DNA of 10,476 nucleotides from assembly GCA_900552565.1 (NCBI GenBank), contig USAK01000048.1:1-10476 (forward strand). The letters are read 5' to 3'. A program made the position numbers and the translations under genes. The notes beneath the pieces are model-generated. The model had not been told where the DNA came from. It saw only the letters and a program-made list of their open reading frames with translations, and ran no database searches. Of the stretch, positions 1-6,321 are shown in pieces; within the stretch, counting starts at the first letter, position 1; each line of letters opens with the position of its first letter. Source of the stretch: an uncultured Selenomonas sp. Lineage in GTDB: Bacteria; Bacillota; Negativicutes; Selenomonadales; Selenomonadaceae.

Positions 1-54
1 AGCAGCTCATTCGTAATGAGCAGGTCGTAGGTTCGAATCCTATAATCAGCTCCA
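1..54 (+). tRNA. tRNA-Thr (anticodon CGT), 5' end cut off by the window edge
   Basis: The visible part runs from the end of the D stem to an encoded CCA (52-54). The anticodon stem is GCTCA (5-9) paired with TGAGC (17-21). The 7-base loop TTCGTAA (10-16) places CGT at 12-14, which reads the Thr codon ACG. The T stem is 27-31 with 39-43, with loop TTCGAAT. The 3' acceptor strand is 44-50 and the discriminator base is T51. The acceptor 5' strand and most of the D arm lie outside the window. The anticodon reading is direct from the sequence; the Thr assignment follows from the genetic code. Confidence 0.93.
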
Positions 55-65
55 TCTGGAACATC

Positions 66-94
66 AGGCTTTCGAGAAATCGAAAGCCTTTTTT
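66..94 (+). terminator. Rho-independent terminator of the tRNA gene
   Basis: A perfect 10-bp stem (66-75 with 80-89) closes a GAAA tetraloop (76-79). It is followed by a T run (89-94). It starts 12 bases after the tRNA CCA end. Confidence 0.93.
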
Positions 95-168
95 GTTGTT
101 TCCAAAGGATATCTTTCGCAGCACGGAAATAGCAGAAATATCCAGTACTGAAATGCAGCTTTCCACAT

Positions 169-204
169 AATCCTTGTCGTACAAGGATTCTCTCTTTTTA
201 TTTT
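169..204. repeat. 9-bp perfect inverted repeat followed by a T-rich run
   Basis: AATCCTTGT (169-177) and ACAAGGATT (181-189) are perfect inverted copies separated by CGT. A T-rich stretch follows from 192. It could be a second weak terminator before the YczE-family gene, or an operator for it. The three-base loop is tight for an RNA hairpin. The rest of 95-339 shows nothing I can name apart from the ribosome site at 326-334. Confidence 0.45.
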
Positions 205-339
205 CTACAGAATCGTGAAGGAATTTATCCTAAAATTGTTCTATCATAAAAAATGTAGTCAGTCAGGGAGCTGTACATCTGCCTGCGCTGCCTTCATTGA
301 AATGTATGGATTCATTTTATCAGATAAAGAGGAGTTATC

Positions 340-1023
340 ATGGAAGTCATCCTTCGTTTTTTCCATCGCCGCGAGGAACAGGCCCTGCTCTCACGTGAGC
401 GGCTGGTCCGTTCGCTCGTCTTCTGCTTTGCACTGACGCTCATGGCATCTTCGACATCGCTGCTGCGGCTGAGCCAGTTCGGCAACGACCCGTTCTCGTG
501 CATGAACCTCGGCTTCAGTCTTGTCTCAGGGCTGAGCTTTGGCACCTGCCTTTCGATTTTCAATGTCTTTGCCCTTGTCCTGCTCTTTTTCTTTGGCCGC
601 CGCTACATCAGCATCGGCACCTGGATTTACCTATTCGGACTCGGCCCCATGGCCGACCTCAGCTATAATCTGCTCGCTCCCGGCCTGACCGTCGGGGCGG
701 ATGACCTCATCGGTCGCAGCCTGCTCTTAAGCTTTGGCATCCTGATTTCCACGTTTGGCGTCGCCCTTTACATGTGCTCCGCCATCGGCATGGGCCCCTA
801 CGATGCCATCAGCTGGATTGTGGAAGACCGCACAAAAGGGCGCGTTCCCTTCCGCTATGCCCGCATCGCGCTCGACTCAACGGCCGTCATCATCGGTTTT
901 GTCTTTGGCAGTATCGTCGGACTCGGCACGCTCATCATGGCCTGCGGCACGGGACCTTTGATTTCGTTCCACAGCCGCCATTTTGTCCGGCCCATCCTGC
1001 AGTATCTGCTGAAATCAAAATAA
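340..1023 (+). CDS. YczE/YyaS/YitT-family integral membrane protein
   Basis: This is a 227-residue, strongly hydrophobic protein with no signal peptidase site. A short basic cytoplasmic N-terminus (about residues 1-22) precedes roughly five to six membrane segments (about 23-44, 55-66, 68-87, 93-115, 126-148 and 180-207). The motif GMGPYDAISW (about 150-159) and the late segment with GTLIMACGTGPL (about 196-207) resemble the conserved G-x-x-P-x-D-A and GT-x-x-GP signatures of the YczE family. Molecular function is not established for this family. The start is set by the ribosome site AAAGAGGAG (326-334), five bases before ATG. The gene is followed directly by its own terminator, so it appears monocistronic. 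The neighbouring AraC gene may or may not be functionally linked. Family assignment is from motif recall. Confidence 0.85.
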   Translation: MEVILRFFHRREEQALLSRERLVRSLVFCFALTLMASSTSLLRLSQFGNDPFSCMNLGFSLVSGLSFGTCLSIFNVFALVLLFFFGRRYISIGTWIYLFGLGPMADLSYNLLAPGLTVGADDLIGRSLLLSFGILISTFGVALYMCSAIGMGPYDAISWIVEDRTKGRVPFRYARIALDSTAVIIGFVFGSIVGLGTLIMACGTGPLISFHSRHFVRPILQYLLKSK

Positions 1024-1037
1024 AAACCCTTCTCAAG

Positions 1038-1072
1038 CCTGCTGCCCTCTCCTTTGCAGCAGGAATTTTTTT
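1038..1072 (+). terminator. Rho-independent terminator after the YczE-family gene
   Basis: An 8-bp perfect stem CCTGCTGC (1038-1045) with GCAGCAGG (1056-1063) is followed by seven T residues (1066-1072). It lies 14 bases after the stop codon. Confidence 0.9.
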
Positions 1073-1095
1073 GTCCAGCAAGAACAATATCTGCA

Positions 1096-1101
1096 TAGAA
1101 T
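1096..1101 (+). promoter_or_regulatory. Possible -10 box for the first AraC regulator
   Basis: TAGAAT lies 19 bases after TTGTCC (1071-1076), a long spacer. If it is used, transcription would begin near 1108, so the mRNA for the regulator at 1118 would have almost no 5' leader. This is a weak call. Confidence 0.3.
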
Positions 1102-1117
1102 CTTTCCATGAAAGAAG

Positions 1118-1981
1118 GTGTTTCCCATCGGACTTTCCATTGATATCAAGCAGCCGGAGCCCTCGCCCTTTGAACAGGAGCCGGAGCTCATCGGCTTTTA
1201 CCATTGGCCCCAGAGCATCCGCGCGATGCATTCCCACCCCGACTATATCGAACTCAATTTCATTTTGTCGGGCAACGGCACGTACATCGTCGGCAACGAC
1301 CTCTGCCACGCACAGGACGGCGATGTCATCGTCTATGACAGCGGCGTGCTGCATGATGAAAATCTCGTCCTGCATCAGCTGACGGATAACTGCTGCATCG
1401 CTGTACGCGGTCTGAAGCTCCCCGGGCAGCGGGTCAACGCCCTGCTGCCCGAAAAAGTCCGGCCGCGCATTCCCTGTCAGGCCATCGCCGAAGAGCTGCG
1501 CACGCTCTTTGCCATCATCAAGCAGAGCCTGCAGCATCCGCATGGCTACCACACAGCCAATATGGCCGCCCGCACCATCGTGCATCTCGTTTACGATACG
1601 ATGCAGGAACGCGCGGCTACGACGACAAAAAAGGAAAATATCCTGATTCAGCAGGCACTTTCCTACATTCACTTGCACTATACTGCAAATCTGCGCGTGA
1701 CCGACATTGCCCGTGCCATTCACGTCAGTCCCGACTATCTCACGCATATTTTCCGCAAAACGACGAATTATACCGTCATCCAGTACATCCAACGGCGCCG
1801 CATCGGCAAGGCCCAGTCCCTGCTCATCTACACCGACCTGCCTTTGCTCGATATCGCCGCCCGCACGGGCTTTGAAGACTCCAATTATTTCAGCCGCGTC
1901 TTCCACAAAATCACCGGCGTGCCGCCGCTGCGCTTCCGCCGCCTCTGGCGCGAGGCCTCCGGCACACAGACGGCCGGATAA
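1118..1981 (+). CDS. AraC-family transcriptional regulator (cupin sensor plus double HTH), copy 1
   Basis: This 287-residue protein has an N-terminal cupin-type sensor (about residues 35-100). It contains AMHSHPDYIE and the pattern GDVIVYDSGVLHDE. The C-terminal AraC/XylS DNA-binding domain covers about residues 174-275, with the second-helix signature IAARTGFEDSNYFSRVFHK (about 246-264). AraC proteins of this layout usually bind a small sugar-like ligand and activate nearby transport or catabolic genes. It shares the GD-x3-Y-x5-HDE sensor pattern with the two other AraC genes in this window. The start is uncertain: GTG at 1118 is the only plausible in-frame start before the cupin, because an in-frame TGA lies at 1109-1111. 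The purine-rich AAAGAAGG abuts it instead of sitting at normal spacing. The target is unknown; the orphan PTS IIA gene downstream and the iol genes are both candidates. Confidence 0.88.
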   Translation: MFPIGLSIDIKQPEPSPFEQEPELIGFYHWPQSIRAMHSHPDYIELNFILSGNGTYIVGNDLCHAQDGDVIVYDSGVLHDENLVLHQLTDNCCIAVRGLKLPGQRVNALLPEKVRPRIPCQAIAEELRTLFAIIKQSLQHPHGYHTANMAARTIVHLVYDTMQERAATTTKKENILIQQALSYIHLHYTANLRVTDIARAIHVSPDYLTHIFRKTTNYTVIQYIQRRRIGKAQSLLIYTDLPLLDIAARTGFEDSNYFSRVFHKITGVPPLRFRRLWREASGTQTAG

Positions 1982-2021
1982 ACACAGCAGGATTGTTCAA
2001 GTTTCCCCCTTTATCCTTCCT

Positions 2022-2072
2022 TATAATAAAGATAAAGATGAACTCTAACCCAACGATAAAAGATAAGGGGGA
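2022..2072 (+). promoter_or_regulatory. -10 box and ribosome site of the PTS IIA gene
   Basis: A consensus TATAAT sits at 2022-2027 in an AT-rich context without a convincing -35 box at 16-18 bases. AAGGGGGA (2065-2072) lies six bases before the ATG and is a strong ribosome site. The -10 call is moderate; the ribosome site is firm. Confidence 0.5.
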
Positions 2073-2078
2073 TTTCTT

Positions 2079-2399
2079 ATGTCAAAGACTGAAGATGTCG
2101 CTTTCGCTATCATTTCCGCTGCCGGCGACGGCCGCGCCAAAATCCAGCAGGCACTCAAAGAAGCACGCCGCGGCAATTTCGGCGTTGCCGAGGACTGCCT
2201 CAAAGAAGCCGACGAGCACCTGCTCAAGGCGCATAAACTGCAGACGGAAGAACTGCTGCAGAAAGAAGCCAACGGCGAGCTCAGCGGCCCGTTCAATGTC
2301 CTTATTGCCCATGCACAGGATTATGTCATGACGGGGATGGCTATGAAAGAAGTAGCAGCTGAGGTTGTCAATCTCTACACGCAGCTCCGCGCAAAATAA
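2079..2399 (+). CDS. PTS lactose/cellobiose-specific EIIA component (orphan)
   Basis: This 106-residue protein has the length and all-helical pattern of the LacF/ChbA type IIA family. These are soluble trimeric phosphocarriers that pass phosphate from HPr-P to a IIB domain during uptake of beta-linked disaccharides. Hallmarks are an early helix with IISAAGDGR (about 11-19), A-L-KEARRGNF (about 25-34) and the active-site segment LIAHAQDYVMTGMA (about 75-88). By recall of the lactococcal and staphylococcal family, His78 is the phosphorylated residue and Asp81 the metal ligand, and both are present. The second family histidine, at 82 (HAQDHLMT in ChbA), is Tyr82 here. No IIB, IIC or phospho-beta-glycosidase gene is nearby, and the gene has its own terminator. 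It either serves a permease encoded elsewhere or has a regulatory role. Confidence 0.9.
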   Translation: MSKTEDVAFAIISAAGDGRAKIQQALKEARRGNFGVAEDCLKEADEHLLKAHKLQTEELLQKEANGELSGPFNVLIAHAQDYVMTGMAMKEVAAEVVNLYTQLRAK

Positions 2400-2416
2400 G
2401 GATACGCATGGCTTTG

Positions 2417-2443
2417 CCAGGATGTTTCATCATCCTGGTTTTT
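2417..2443 (+). terminator. Rho-independent terminator after the PTS IIA gene
   Basis: CCAGGATG (2417-2424) pairs perfectly with CATCCTGG (2431-2438) around a 6-base loop. Five T residues and a further T-rich stretch follow. It separates the IIA gene from the isomerase gene. Confidence 0.92.
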
Positions 2444-2474
2444 CTTTTGCCTTTTTTCGTTCAGCTCCATCTGT

Positions 2475-2498
2475 TATAATGAAGGATATAATGAAGGA
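2475..2498 (+). promoter_or_regulatory. Tandem 12-bp repeat carrying two -10 boxes, upstream of the sugar-phosphate isomerase
   Basis: TATAATGAAGGA occurs twice head to tail with no mismatch (2475-2486 and 2487-2498). Each copy begins with a consensus -10 hexamer. I see no good TTGACA-like box at 17 bases from either copy. The repeat is certain; promoter use is inferred. Confidence 0.6.
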
Positions 2499-2535
2499 AA
2501 GTGTTTCAACCTGCTGTCTCAGAGGAGGAATCATC

Positions 2536-2997
2536 ATGAAAATTGCGATGGCAAACGACCATGCCGGCACGAAGCTCAAGAACGAAATCAAGGCGTATCT
2601 CGAGAGCGAAGGCCATGAAGTCAAGGATTTTGGCACGTATGACGAGGAGTCGTGCGATCTGTCGGATTTTGTCTATCCTGCAGCCCTGTCTGTCGCCAAA
2701 GGCGAATGCGACCGCGGCATCTTTGTCGACGGCGTCGGTTACGGCAGTGCAATGATTGCCAACAAGCTCCGCGGCATTTTTGCTGTGGTCTGCCAGGACC
2801 CGTTCTGTGCAGCCCTTGCCCGCCAGCACAATGACAGCAACGTCCTCTGCCTCGGCGGCAAGATCATCGGCCCGGCCATCGCCATGGAAATCGTCAAGAC
2901 CTGGATGCACACGGACCCGCTGACGGCCGAAAAATACCGCCGCCGCATCAAGAAAGTACAGGAAATCGATGCCAAACACTGCGTCGCGGTAAAATAA
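2536..2997 (+). CDS. RpiB/LacA/LacB-family sugar-phosphate isomerase with altered catalytic position
   Basis: This is a 153-residue protein, the usual length for RpiB-type aldose-ketose phosphate isomerases. The start is ATG 2536, preceded by AGAGGAGGAA (2521-2530). The frame is open upstream to 2365, but that extension is not homologous to the family. Family landmarks are ANDHAGTKLK (6-15) with Asp8 and His9, ANKLRGI (75-81), and ARQHNDSNVLCLGG (95-108) with His98 and Asn99. In standard RpiB the phosphate-binding loop reads ICGTG and its cysteine is the catalytic base; here the loop is VDGVGYG (64-70), putting Asp65 at that position and Val in place of the conserved Thr. The fold and a sugar-phosphate isomerase role are well supported. 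Ribose 5-phosphate as the substrate is not. LacA-type subunits and pentose/tetrose-phosphate isomerase paralogues are alternatives. The gene is monocistronic. Confidence 0.87.
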   Translation: MKIAMANDHAGTKLKNEIKAYLESEGHEVKDFGTYDEESCDLSDFVYPAALSVAKGECDRGIFVDGVGYGSAMIANKLRGIFAVVCQDPFCAALARQHNDSNVLCLGGKIIGPAIAMEIVKTWMHTDPLTAEKYRRRIKKVQEIDAKHCVAVK

Positions 2998-3035
2998 TCC
3001 CTGCCAAAATTCATAACACTAAGCAACACAAAAAG

Positions 3036-3064
3036 AAGGCGTCACCCGCGGGTGGCGCCTTTTT
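3036..3064. terminator. Bidirectional terminator between convergent genes
   Basis: A long stem GGCGTCACCC (3038-3047) with GGGTGGCGCC (3050-3059) has one G-T wobble and opens to a CGCG loop. It is flanked by an A-rich tract on the left and TTTTT on the right. It can therefore end both the plus-strand isomerase gene and the minus-strand iolG gene. Nothing else is recognisable in 3065-3158. Confidence 0.88.
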
Positions 3065-3158
3065 CACGAGGAACATCGGAAATATATTGGGAATCGGGAA
3101 GTGATTAGGGAATTGTGAAAGAAATGTTCATTGGAACTTTCGAATGCATCAATGGTTT

Positions 3159-4169
3159 TTAAGCGTAAAATGCAGGTTTCTCCTGTGCCGGCTTGATTTC
3201 CTCGATTTTGCCGCTCGTCTGAGCGCGGACAAGGGCATCGGCCGTGATGGCTGCGAGATAGCCGTCCCAGGCATTCGGGCCGCCGATGACTTCTTTGGCA
3301 GCATCATTGACCCAGTTCTGGACTTCATCATCATAAGCATCGTGGAAGCGAACGAAGCAGTCCGTATCAATCGTCTGGGAAATCTGTGCGTTCTTGCGGT
3401 ATCTCGGATACAGCGGCTGCGGCATCTCGATGACGCCGTCCTCGCAGACGACATGGCAGTTGATATCATAGCCGAATTTGCAGTTGACGAAGACTTCATC
3501 CTCAACGACGATGCCGCTCTTCGTCTGCAGAATCATGAGCTGCGGGTCAGCGAGCTCTTTATGCGCATACTTCGTGACTTTCGGCATGATGACCTGTGCC
3601 GAAACGAAATCGTCGTTGACGAGCCAATGCGTGACATCGATTTCGTGGATGGCCGTATCATGCACAGCCATGGCCGTCGTGTAGCTGTCCGGCACTTCCG
3701 GATTGCGGTGCGTGCAGTGGAGCAGCAGCGGCGAGCCGTATTCGCCGGAATCAAGCGCTGCCTTGACTTCATTATAGCCCTTGTCATAACGGCGCATGAA
3801 GCCGAGCTGGATGAGATGTTTGCCCGATTTTACCTCGGCGTCGATGACTTCGAGGCAGTCCTCCGCCGTCGTGCAGAGCGGTTTCTCGCAGAAGATGCGC
3901 TTGCCTGCCTTGATGGCCAGCAGCAAAGCCTCTTTATGCGCAAAGCCCGGCGTGACGATGAAGACAGCGTCGACGGCAGGGTCATTGATGAGAGCAGCCT
4001 CATCCTTGTATTTCTTGCAGTTTGGACCGGCAATGGCAGCGCCTTTTTCGACCAGAGCATCGACCATATCTGCCACAGCAACGACTTCCGCGCCCTGCGT
4101 GCGGTTCGTCAGACGGTCAATATGACTGCGGCCCATGCCGCCACAACCGATAACACCTACATGTAACAT
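3159..4169 (-). CDS. iolG: Inositol 2-dehydrogenase / D-chiro-inositol 3-dehydrogenase (Gfo/Idh/MocA family)
   Basis: This 336-residue NAD-dependent enzyme oxidises myo-inositol to 2-keto-myo-inositol (scyllo-inosose) and, in the Bacillus orthologue, D-chiro-inositol to 1-keto-D-chiro-inositol. The N-terminal Rossmann domain carries GVIGCGGMGRSHI (5-17) and FCEKPL (93-98) with Lys96. The catalytic Asp171 and His175 lie in VHDTAIHEID (169-178). From recall, long stretches match Bacillus subtilis IolG closely, including GFMRRYD, HRNPEVP, THWLVNDDF and the C-terminal WDGYLAAITADA. ATG 4169 is preceded by GGGAGG (4177-4182 on this strand). It is the second gene after iolI, with a 70-base gap and no terminator, so the two are probably co-transcribed. 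It belongs to a different subfamily from the dehydrogenase at 8215-9240. Confidence 0.93.
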   Translation of the reverse strand: MLHVGVIGCGGMGRSHIDRLTNRTQGAEVVAVADMVDALVEKGAAIAGPNCKKYKDEAALINDPAVDAVFIVTPGFAHKEALLLAIKAGKRIFCEKPLCTTAEDCLEVIDAEVKSGKHLIQLGFMRRYDKGYNEVKAALDSGEYGSPLLLHCTHRNPEVPDSYTTAMAVHDTAIHEIDVTHWLVNDDFVSAQVIMPKVTKYAHKELADPQLMILQTKSGIVVEDEVFVNCKFGYDINCHVVCEDGVIEMPQPLYPRYRKNAQISQTIDTDCFVRFHDAYDDEVQNWVNDAAKEVIGGPNAWDGYLAAITADALVRAQTSGKIEEIKPAQEKPAFYA

Positions 4170-4239
4170 GATAATTCCTCCCAGCTTTATGACAATATAC
4201 TTGGTGTAAATCTATATGAATCAGCTGAAGCCCTGTGGC

Positions 4240-5076
4240 TCAGCCGAAATTTCTCTTGATGACGGCTTCGGATTTTTCCTTGCCGATGCGGTAGACATCC
4301 TCCGGGTCCATCTTGTAATACTCCGGACGGAAGAGCTCAAGCGAAACGACGTCTTCCTTCCAGCCAATCTTCTTGAGGGTCTGGAAAATCGCATCGAGAT
4401 CAATGCATCCATCGCCCGGCCATACGCGGTCTTCATCGAGCAGCGAACCAATCGGGAAATCCTCAGTATCGTTGAGATGAACGATGAAGATTTTCCTGCC
4501 GTCGGCCTTGGCGAGGTCCTCGAGCTTCGAGCCCATGCCATGGAAATGGAAGCAGTCGAGCGTGATGCCGACGTTGTCCATGTCGACATCCTGAATGACC
4601 GACCAGGCCTCGCCGAATGTATTGATAGATGCTGCCGGATGGCCGATGAATTCGACGGAGATGCGCATGCCGTATTCGGCGGCAATAGCGCCCATCTCCT
4701 TGAGGCTCTTGACTGCGGACTTATGGATTTCCTGGCGCGTGACTTTCTTGAGGTCGACCGTCGGCACCGTGATGACCGTCTTGCAGCCGATTTTTTTGCC
4801 CCATTCGCACATCTGGCGGAGTTCCTGCAGGACTTTCTGATAATCTTCCGGCGTGCGGTTGTTGAAGAAGCACAGCGTGTTGAAAGCCAGCGGTTTAACT
4901 TTATGATTCTTGAACCAATTAGCGAGGTCGTCAATCGTATGGTTCTTGAGGTAATTTGGGATGCCGTCCATCGTGCGCGGCTCAATCATGTCATAGCCGT
5001 ATTTTTCGCAAAGCTCGAGGTCTTTTTCGAGGCTGGATTTTTCGAGGCAGGTTGCCTGATTCATGCTAAGTTTCAT
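4240..5076 (-). CDS. iolI: Inosose isomerase (2-keto-myo-inositol isomerase), TIM barrel
   Basis: The xylose-isomerase-like TIM-barrel enzyme IolI interconverts 2-keto-myo-inositol and 1-keto-D-chiro-inositol, which links D-chiro- and myo-inositol use. Starting at the ATG ending at 5076, the protein has 278 residues, the same length as I recall for B. subtilis IolI, and begins in the same way (MKLSMNQAT). An ATG three codons further upstream (5083-5085) lies only one base from the GGAG at 5087-5090, too close to use it. Metal ligands expected from the Bacillus structure are present: Glu in SVEFIGHP (142), Asp in TLDCFHFH (174), His in FIVHLND (200) and Glu in SLELFRPEYY (247). The gene leads an iolI-iolG transcription unit with a promoter at 5135-5174. 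Its stop overlaps no other gene. Confidence 0.94.
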   Translation of the reverse strand: MKLSMNQATCLEKSSLEKDLELCEKYGYDMIEPRTMDGIPNYLKNHTIDDLANWFKNHKVKPLAFNTLCFFNNRTPEDYQKVLQELRQMCEWGKKIGCKTVITVPTVDLKKVTRQEIHKSAVKSLKEMGAIAAEYGMRISVEFIGHPAASINTFGEAWSVIQDVDMDNVGITLDCFHFHGMGSKLEDLAKADGRKIFIVHLNDTEDFPIGSLLDEDRVWPGDGCIDLDAIFQTLKKIGWKEDVVSLELFRPEYYKMDPEDVYRIGKEKSEAVIKRNFG

Positions 5077-5134
5077 CGTATTCATGCTCCTTTTCTTTAT
5101 TCTTTAGGATGTTTTCATCTCACTTGATGCTTTA

Positions 5135-5174
5135 AGTATAGCTCTATTTTCAGAATATTACTTTCTCGTTTCTG
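5135..5174 (-). promoter_or_regulatory. iolI-iolG promoter with 29-nt putative AraC operator
   Basis: On the minus strand the -10 box is TATACT (5135-5140). The hexamer 17 bases upstream is AAGTAA, far from TTGACA, which suggests that an activator is needed. The 29-base block 5146-5174 covers this -35 region. It matches the iolT promoter block at 7849-7877 in 22 of 29 positions without gaps. Both blocks end five bases from their -10 box. ATGCTTTA near the expected transcription start (5127-5134) is also shared with iolT (7831-7838). The leader to the iolI start is about 50 bases. Confidence 0.75.
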
Positions 5175-5187
5175 CTGCCTTTCAAGC

Positions 5188-5223
5188 AAAAAAAAGAGTG
5201 CAGGCCGATGGGCTTGCACTTTT
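5188..5223 (-). terminator. Terminator of the second AraC gene (minus strand)
   Basis: AGTGCAGGCC (5197-5206) pairs with GGCTTGCACT (5211-5220) through one G-T wobble around a GATG loop. On the minus strand it is followed by eight T residues (5188-5195 read in reverse). The TTTT on the other side could give weak activity on the plus strand. Confidence 0.9.
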
Positions 5224-5255
5224 CTGCAAAGAGGAACACGCTGTTTCCCTAAAAT

Positions 5256-6161
5256 TCATTTATGGATGTTTGAAGCCAGCTGATTGAGTTTCTTGAACTG
5301 GTGCTCGCCGACTTTTGCTTTGCGGTAATTCTGCGGTGACATTCCTGCAAAACGCTTGAACTGATTGTTGAAATAGCTGATATTGTCGTAGCCGACGCGC
5401 ACGCTGACTTCCGTGATGGAAAGGTCCGACGTCATCAAGAGCGTCTGTGCCTCGCCGATGCGCCGCCGGATGATGTACTGGATGGGCGGAAAGCCAAAGA
5501 ATTTCTTGAACTGATGGGCAAACCCCGAAACGCTCATATGCGAGCGTTCCGCTAAGGCTTCCACCGTCAATTCTTCCATGAAATGGCCGTCGATGTAATC
5601 CTTGCAGGCAATGAGCAGCTGGTCTTTCTCGCGCGCTGGCTGCTGGCGCTCATGCGGCAGCTGGTAAAGAAGGATTTCAATGAGTGCCATGAGTACGGTA
5701 TGTGTGATTTCGCCATTCCTTGGCAGATTCTCATTGACTTCGGTATAAAGCAGACGAAAGAGATTTTCGACCATCGGTGCGGCCGTCCCCGCATGGATGC
5801 GCGGCGAAACGTCCTTCGCTATCAGAAAATTGTCGGGCAGATTTGGCAGTGAGAGCCCCTTCACACCGCAATTGTAGAAACGCAGTCCTTCCTTAGGATC
5901 CGCGCTCTCATCGTGAAGCTTGCCCTGATTGTAGACGAGTACATCGCCCTGCTCCACCTCATAGAGACGCCTGCCAATGCGGATGCTGCCGCGGCCGCCG
6001 CAGATATACTGCAGTTCGAGATTATGTTCATGACAGTGTACGGCGGTCGGCGTCATATTTTCTTTTTCATCATTGAAACTCACGTAGACGAGCTGCAGAT
6101 TCTCCCACGAGATACACGGCTCCAGGATACTCTTATTCTGCTTATAATAAATCACACCCAT
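5256..6161 (-). CDS. AraC-family transcriptional regulator, copy 2, inside the iol locus
   Basis: This 301-residue protein has a cupin sensor (about residues 40-105) with AVHCHEHNLELQYIC and GDVLVYNQGKLHDE. The AraC/XylS double-HTH domain spans about 184-283, including VSVRVGYDNISYFNNQFKRF (about 252-271). The start is ATG at 6159-6161, preceded by GGGGTGA (6166-6172). The frame is open 18 codons further upstream, but those residues cover the promoter and show no homology. It lies between iolT and iolI with its own promoter and terminators on both sides. It is therefore the best candidate activator of the shared operator at the two iol promoters, which is inference from position. The likely inducer is an inositol or inosose. 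It ends with an extended, basic tail of about 20 residues beyond the HTH. Confidence 0.9.
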   Translation of the reverse strand: MGVIYYKQNKSILEPCISWENLQLVYVSFNDEKENMTPTAVHCHEHNLELQYICGGRGSIRIGRRLYEVEQGDVLVYNQGKLHDESADPKEGLRFYNCGVKGLSLPNLPDNFLIAKDVSPRIHAGTAAPMVENLFRLLYTEVNENLPRNGEITHTVLMALIEILLYQLPHERQQPAREKDQLLIACKDYIDGHFMEELTVEALAERSHMSVSGFAHQFKKFFGFPPIQYIIRRRIGEAQTLLMTSDLSITEVSVRVGYDNISYFNNQFKRFAGMSPQNYRKAKVGEHQFKKLNQLASNIHK

Positions 6162-6201
6162 GCAATCACCCCAACCACAAAGACCAGAATTTTCTATTAT
6201 C

Positions 6202-6231
6202 ATTCTAGCAAGCACAGAGATTCAGATGCAA
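6202..6231 (-). promoter_or_regulatory. Promoter of the second AraC gene
   Basis: On the minus strand TTGCAT (6226-6231) and TAGAAT (6202-6207) are separated by 18 bases. The leader to the start codon is about 35 bases. An ATATTCTG octamer (6235-6242, plus strand), the core of the iol operator, lies directly upstream of the -35 box. Confidence 0.6.
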
Positions 6232-6253
6232 GAAATATTCTGCAAAAAGCCAT

Positions 6254-6304
6254 AAAAAAGAGAGTCACTCTCCAGCGGCTGCTTAAGCGTGGAGATGACT
6301 CTCT
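6254..6304 (-). terminator. Terminator of iolT
   Basis: A stem of about 15 bp (6259-6274 with 6290-6304) has one bulged base and a 15-base loop. On the minus strand it is followed by six T residues (6254-6259). It starts 18 bases after the iolT stop and insulates iolT from the AraC gene. Confidence 0.9.
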
Positions 6305-6321
6305 TGTATATTTTCCTTATA

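Noticed and set aside
1..340. Integrated element at the tRNA-Thr gene
   Set aside because: No integrase gene or duplicated tRNA 3' end is visible downstream in the window.
935..1906. Minus-strand open frame opposite the first AraC gene
   Set aside because: Antisense shadow without a ribosome site; the opposite frame has clear cupin and HTH motifs.
2365..2535. N-terminal extension of the RpiB-family protein
   Set aside because: The extension spans the IIA gene end, its terminator and the promoter; the ribosome site at 2521-2530 clearly selects ATG 2536.
3144..4166. Long plus-strand open frame opposite iolG
   Set aside because: It is the antisense of a clearly homologous gene. It has no ribosome site and arises from GC-ending codons on the real strand.
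4216..5127. Plus-strand open frame opposite iolI
   Set aside because: Antisense shadow of a gene matching IolI along its length; no recognisable domain of its own.
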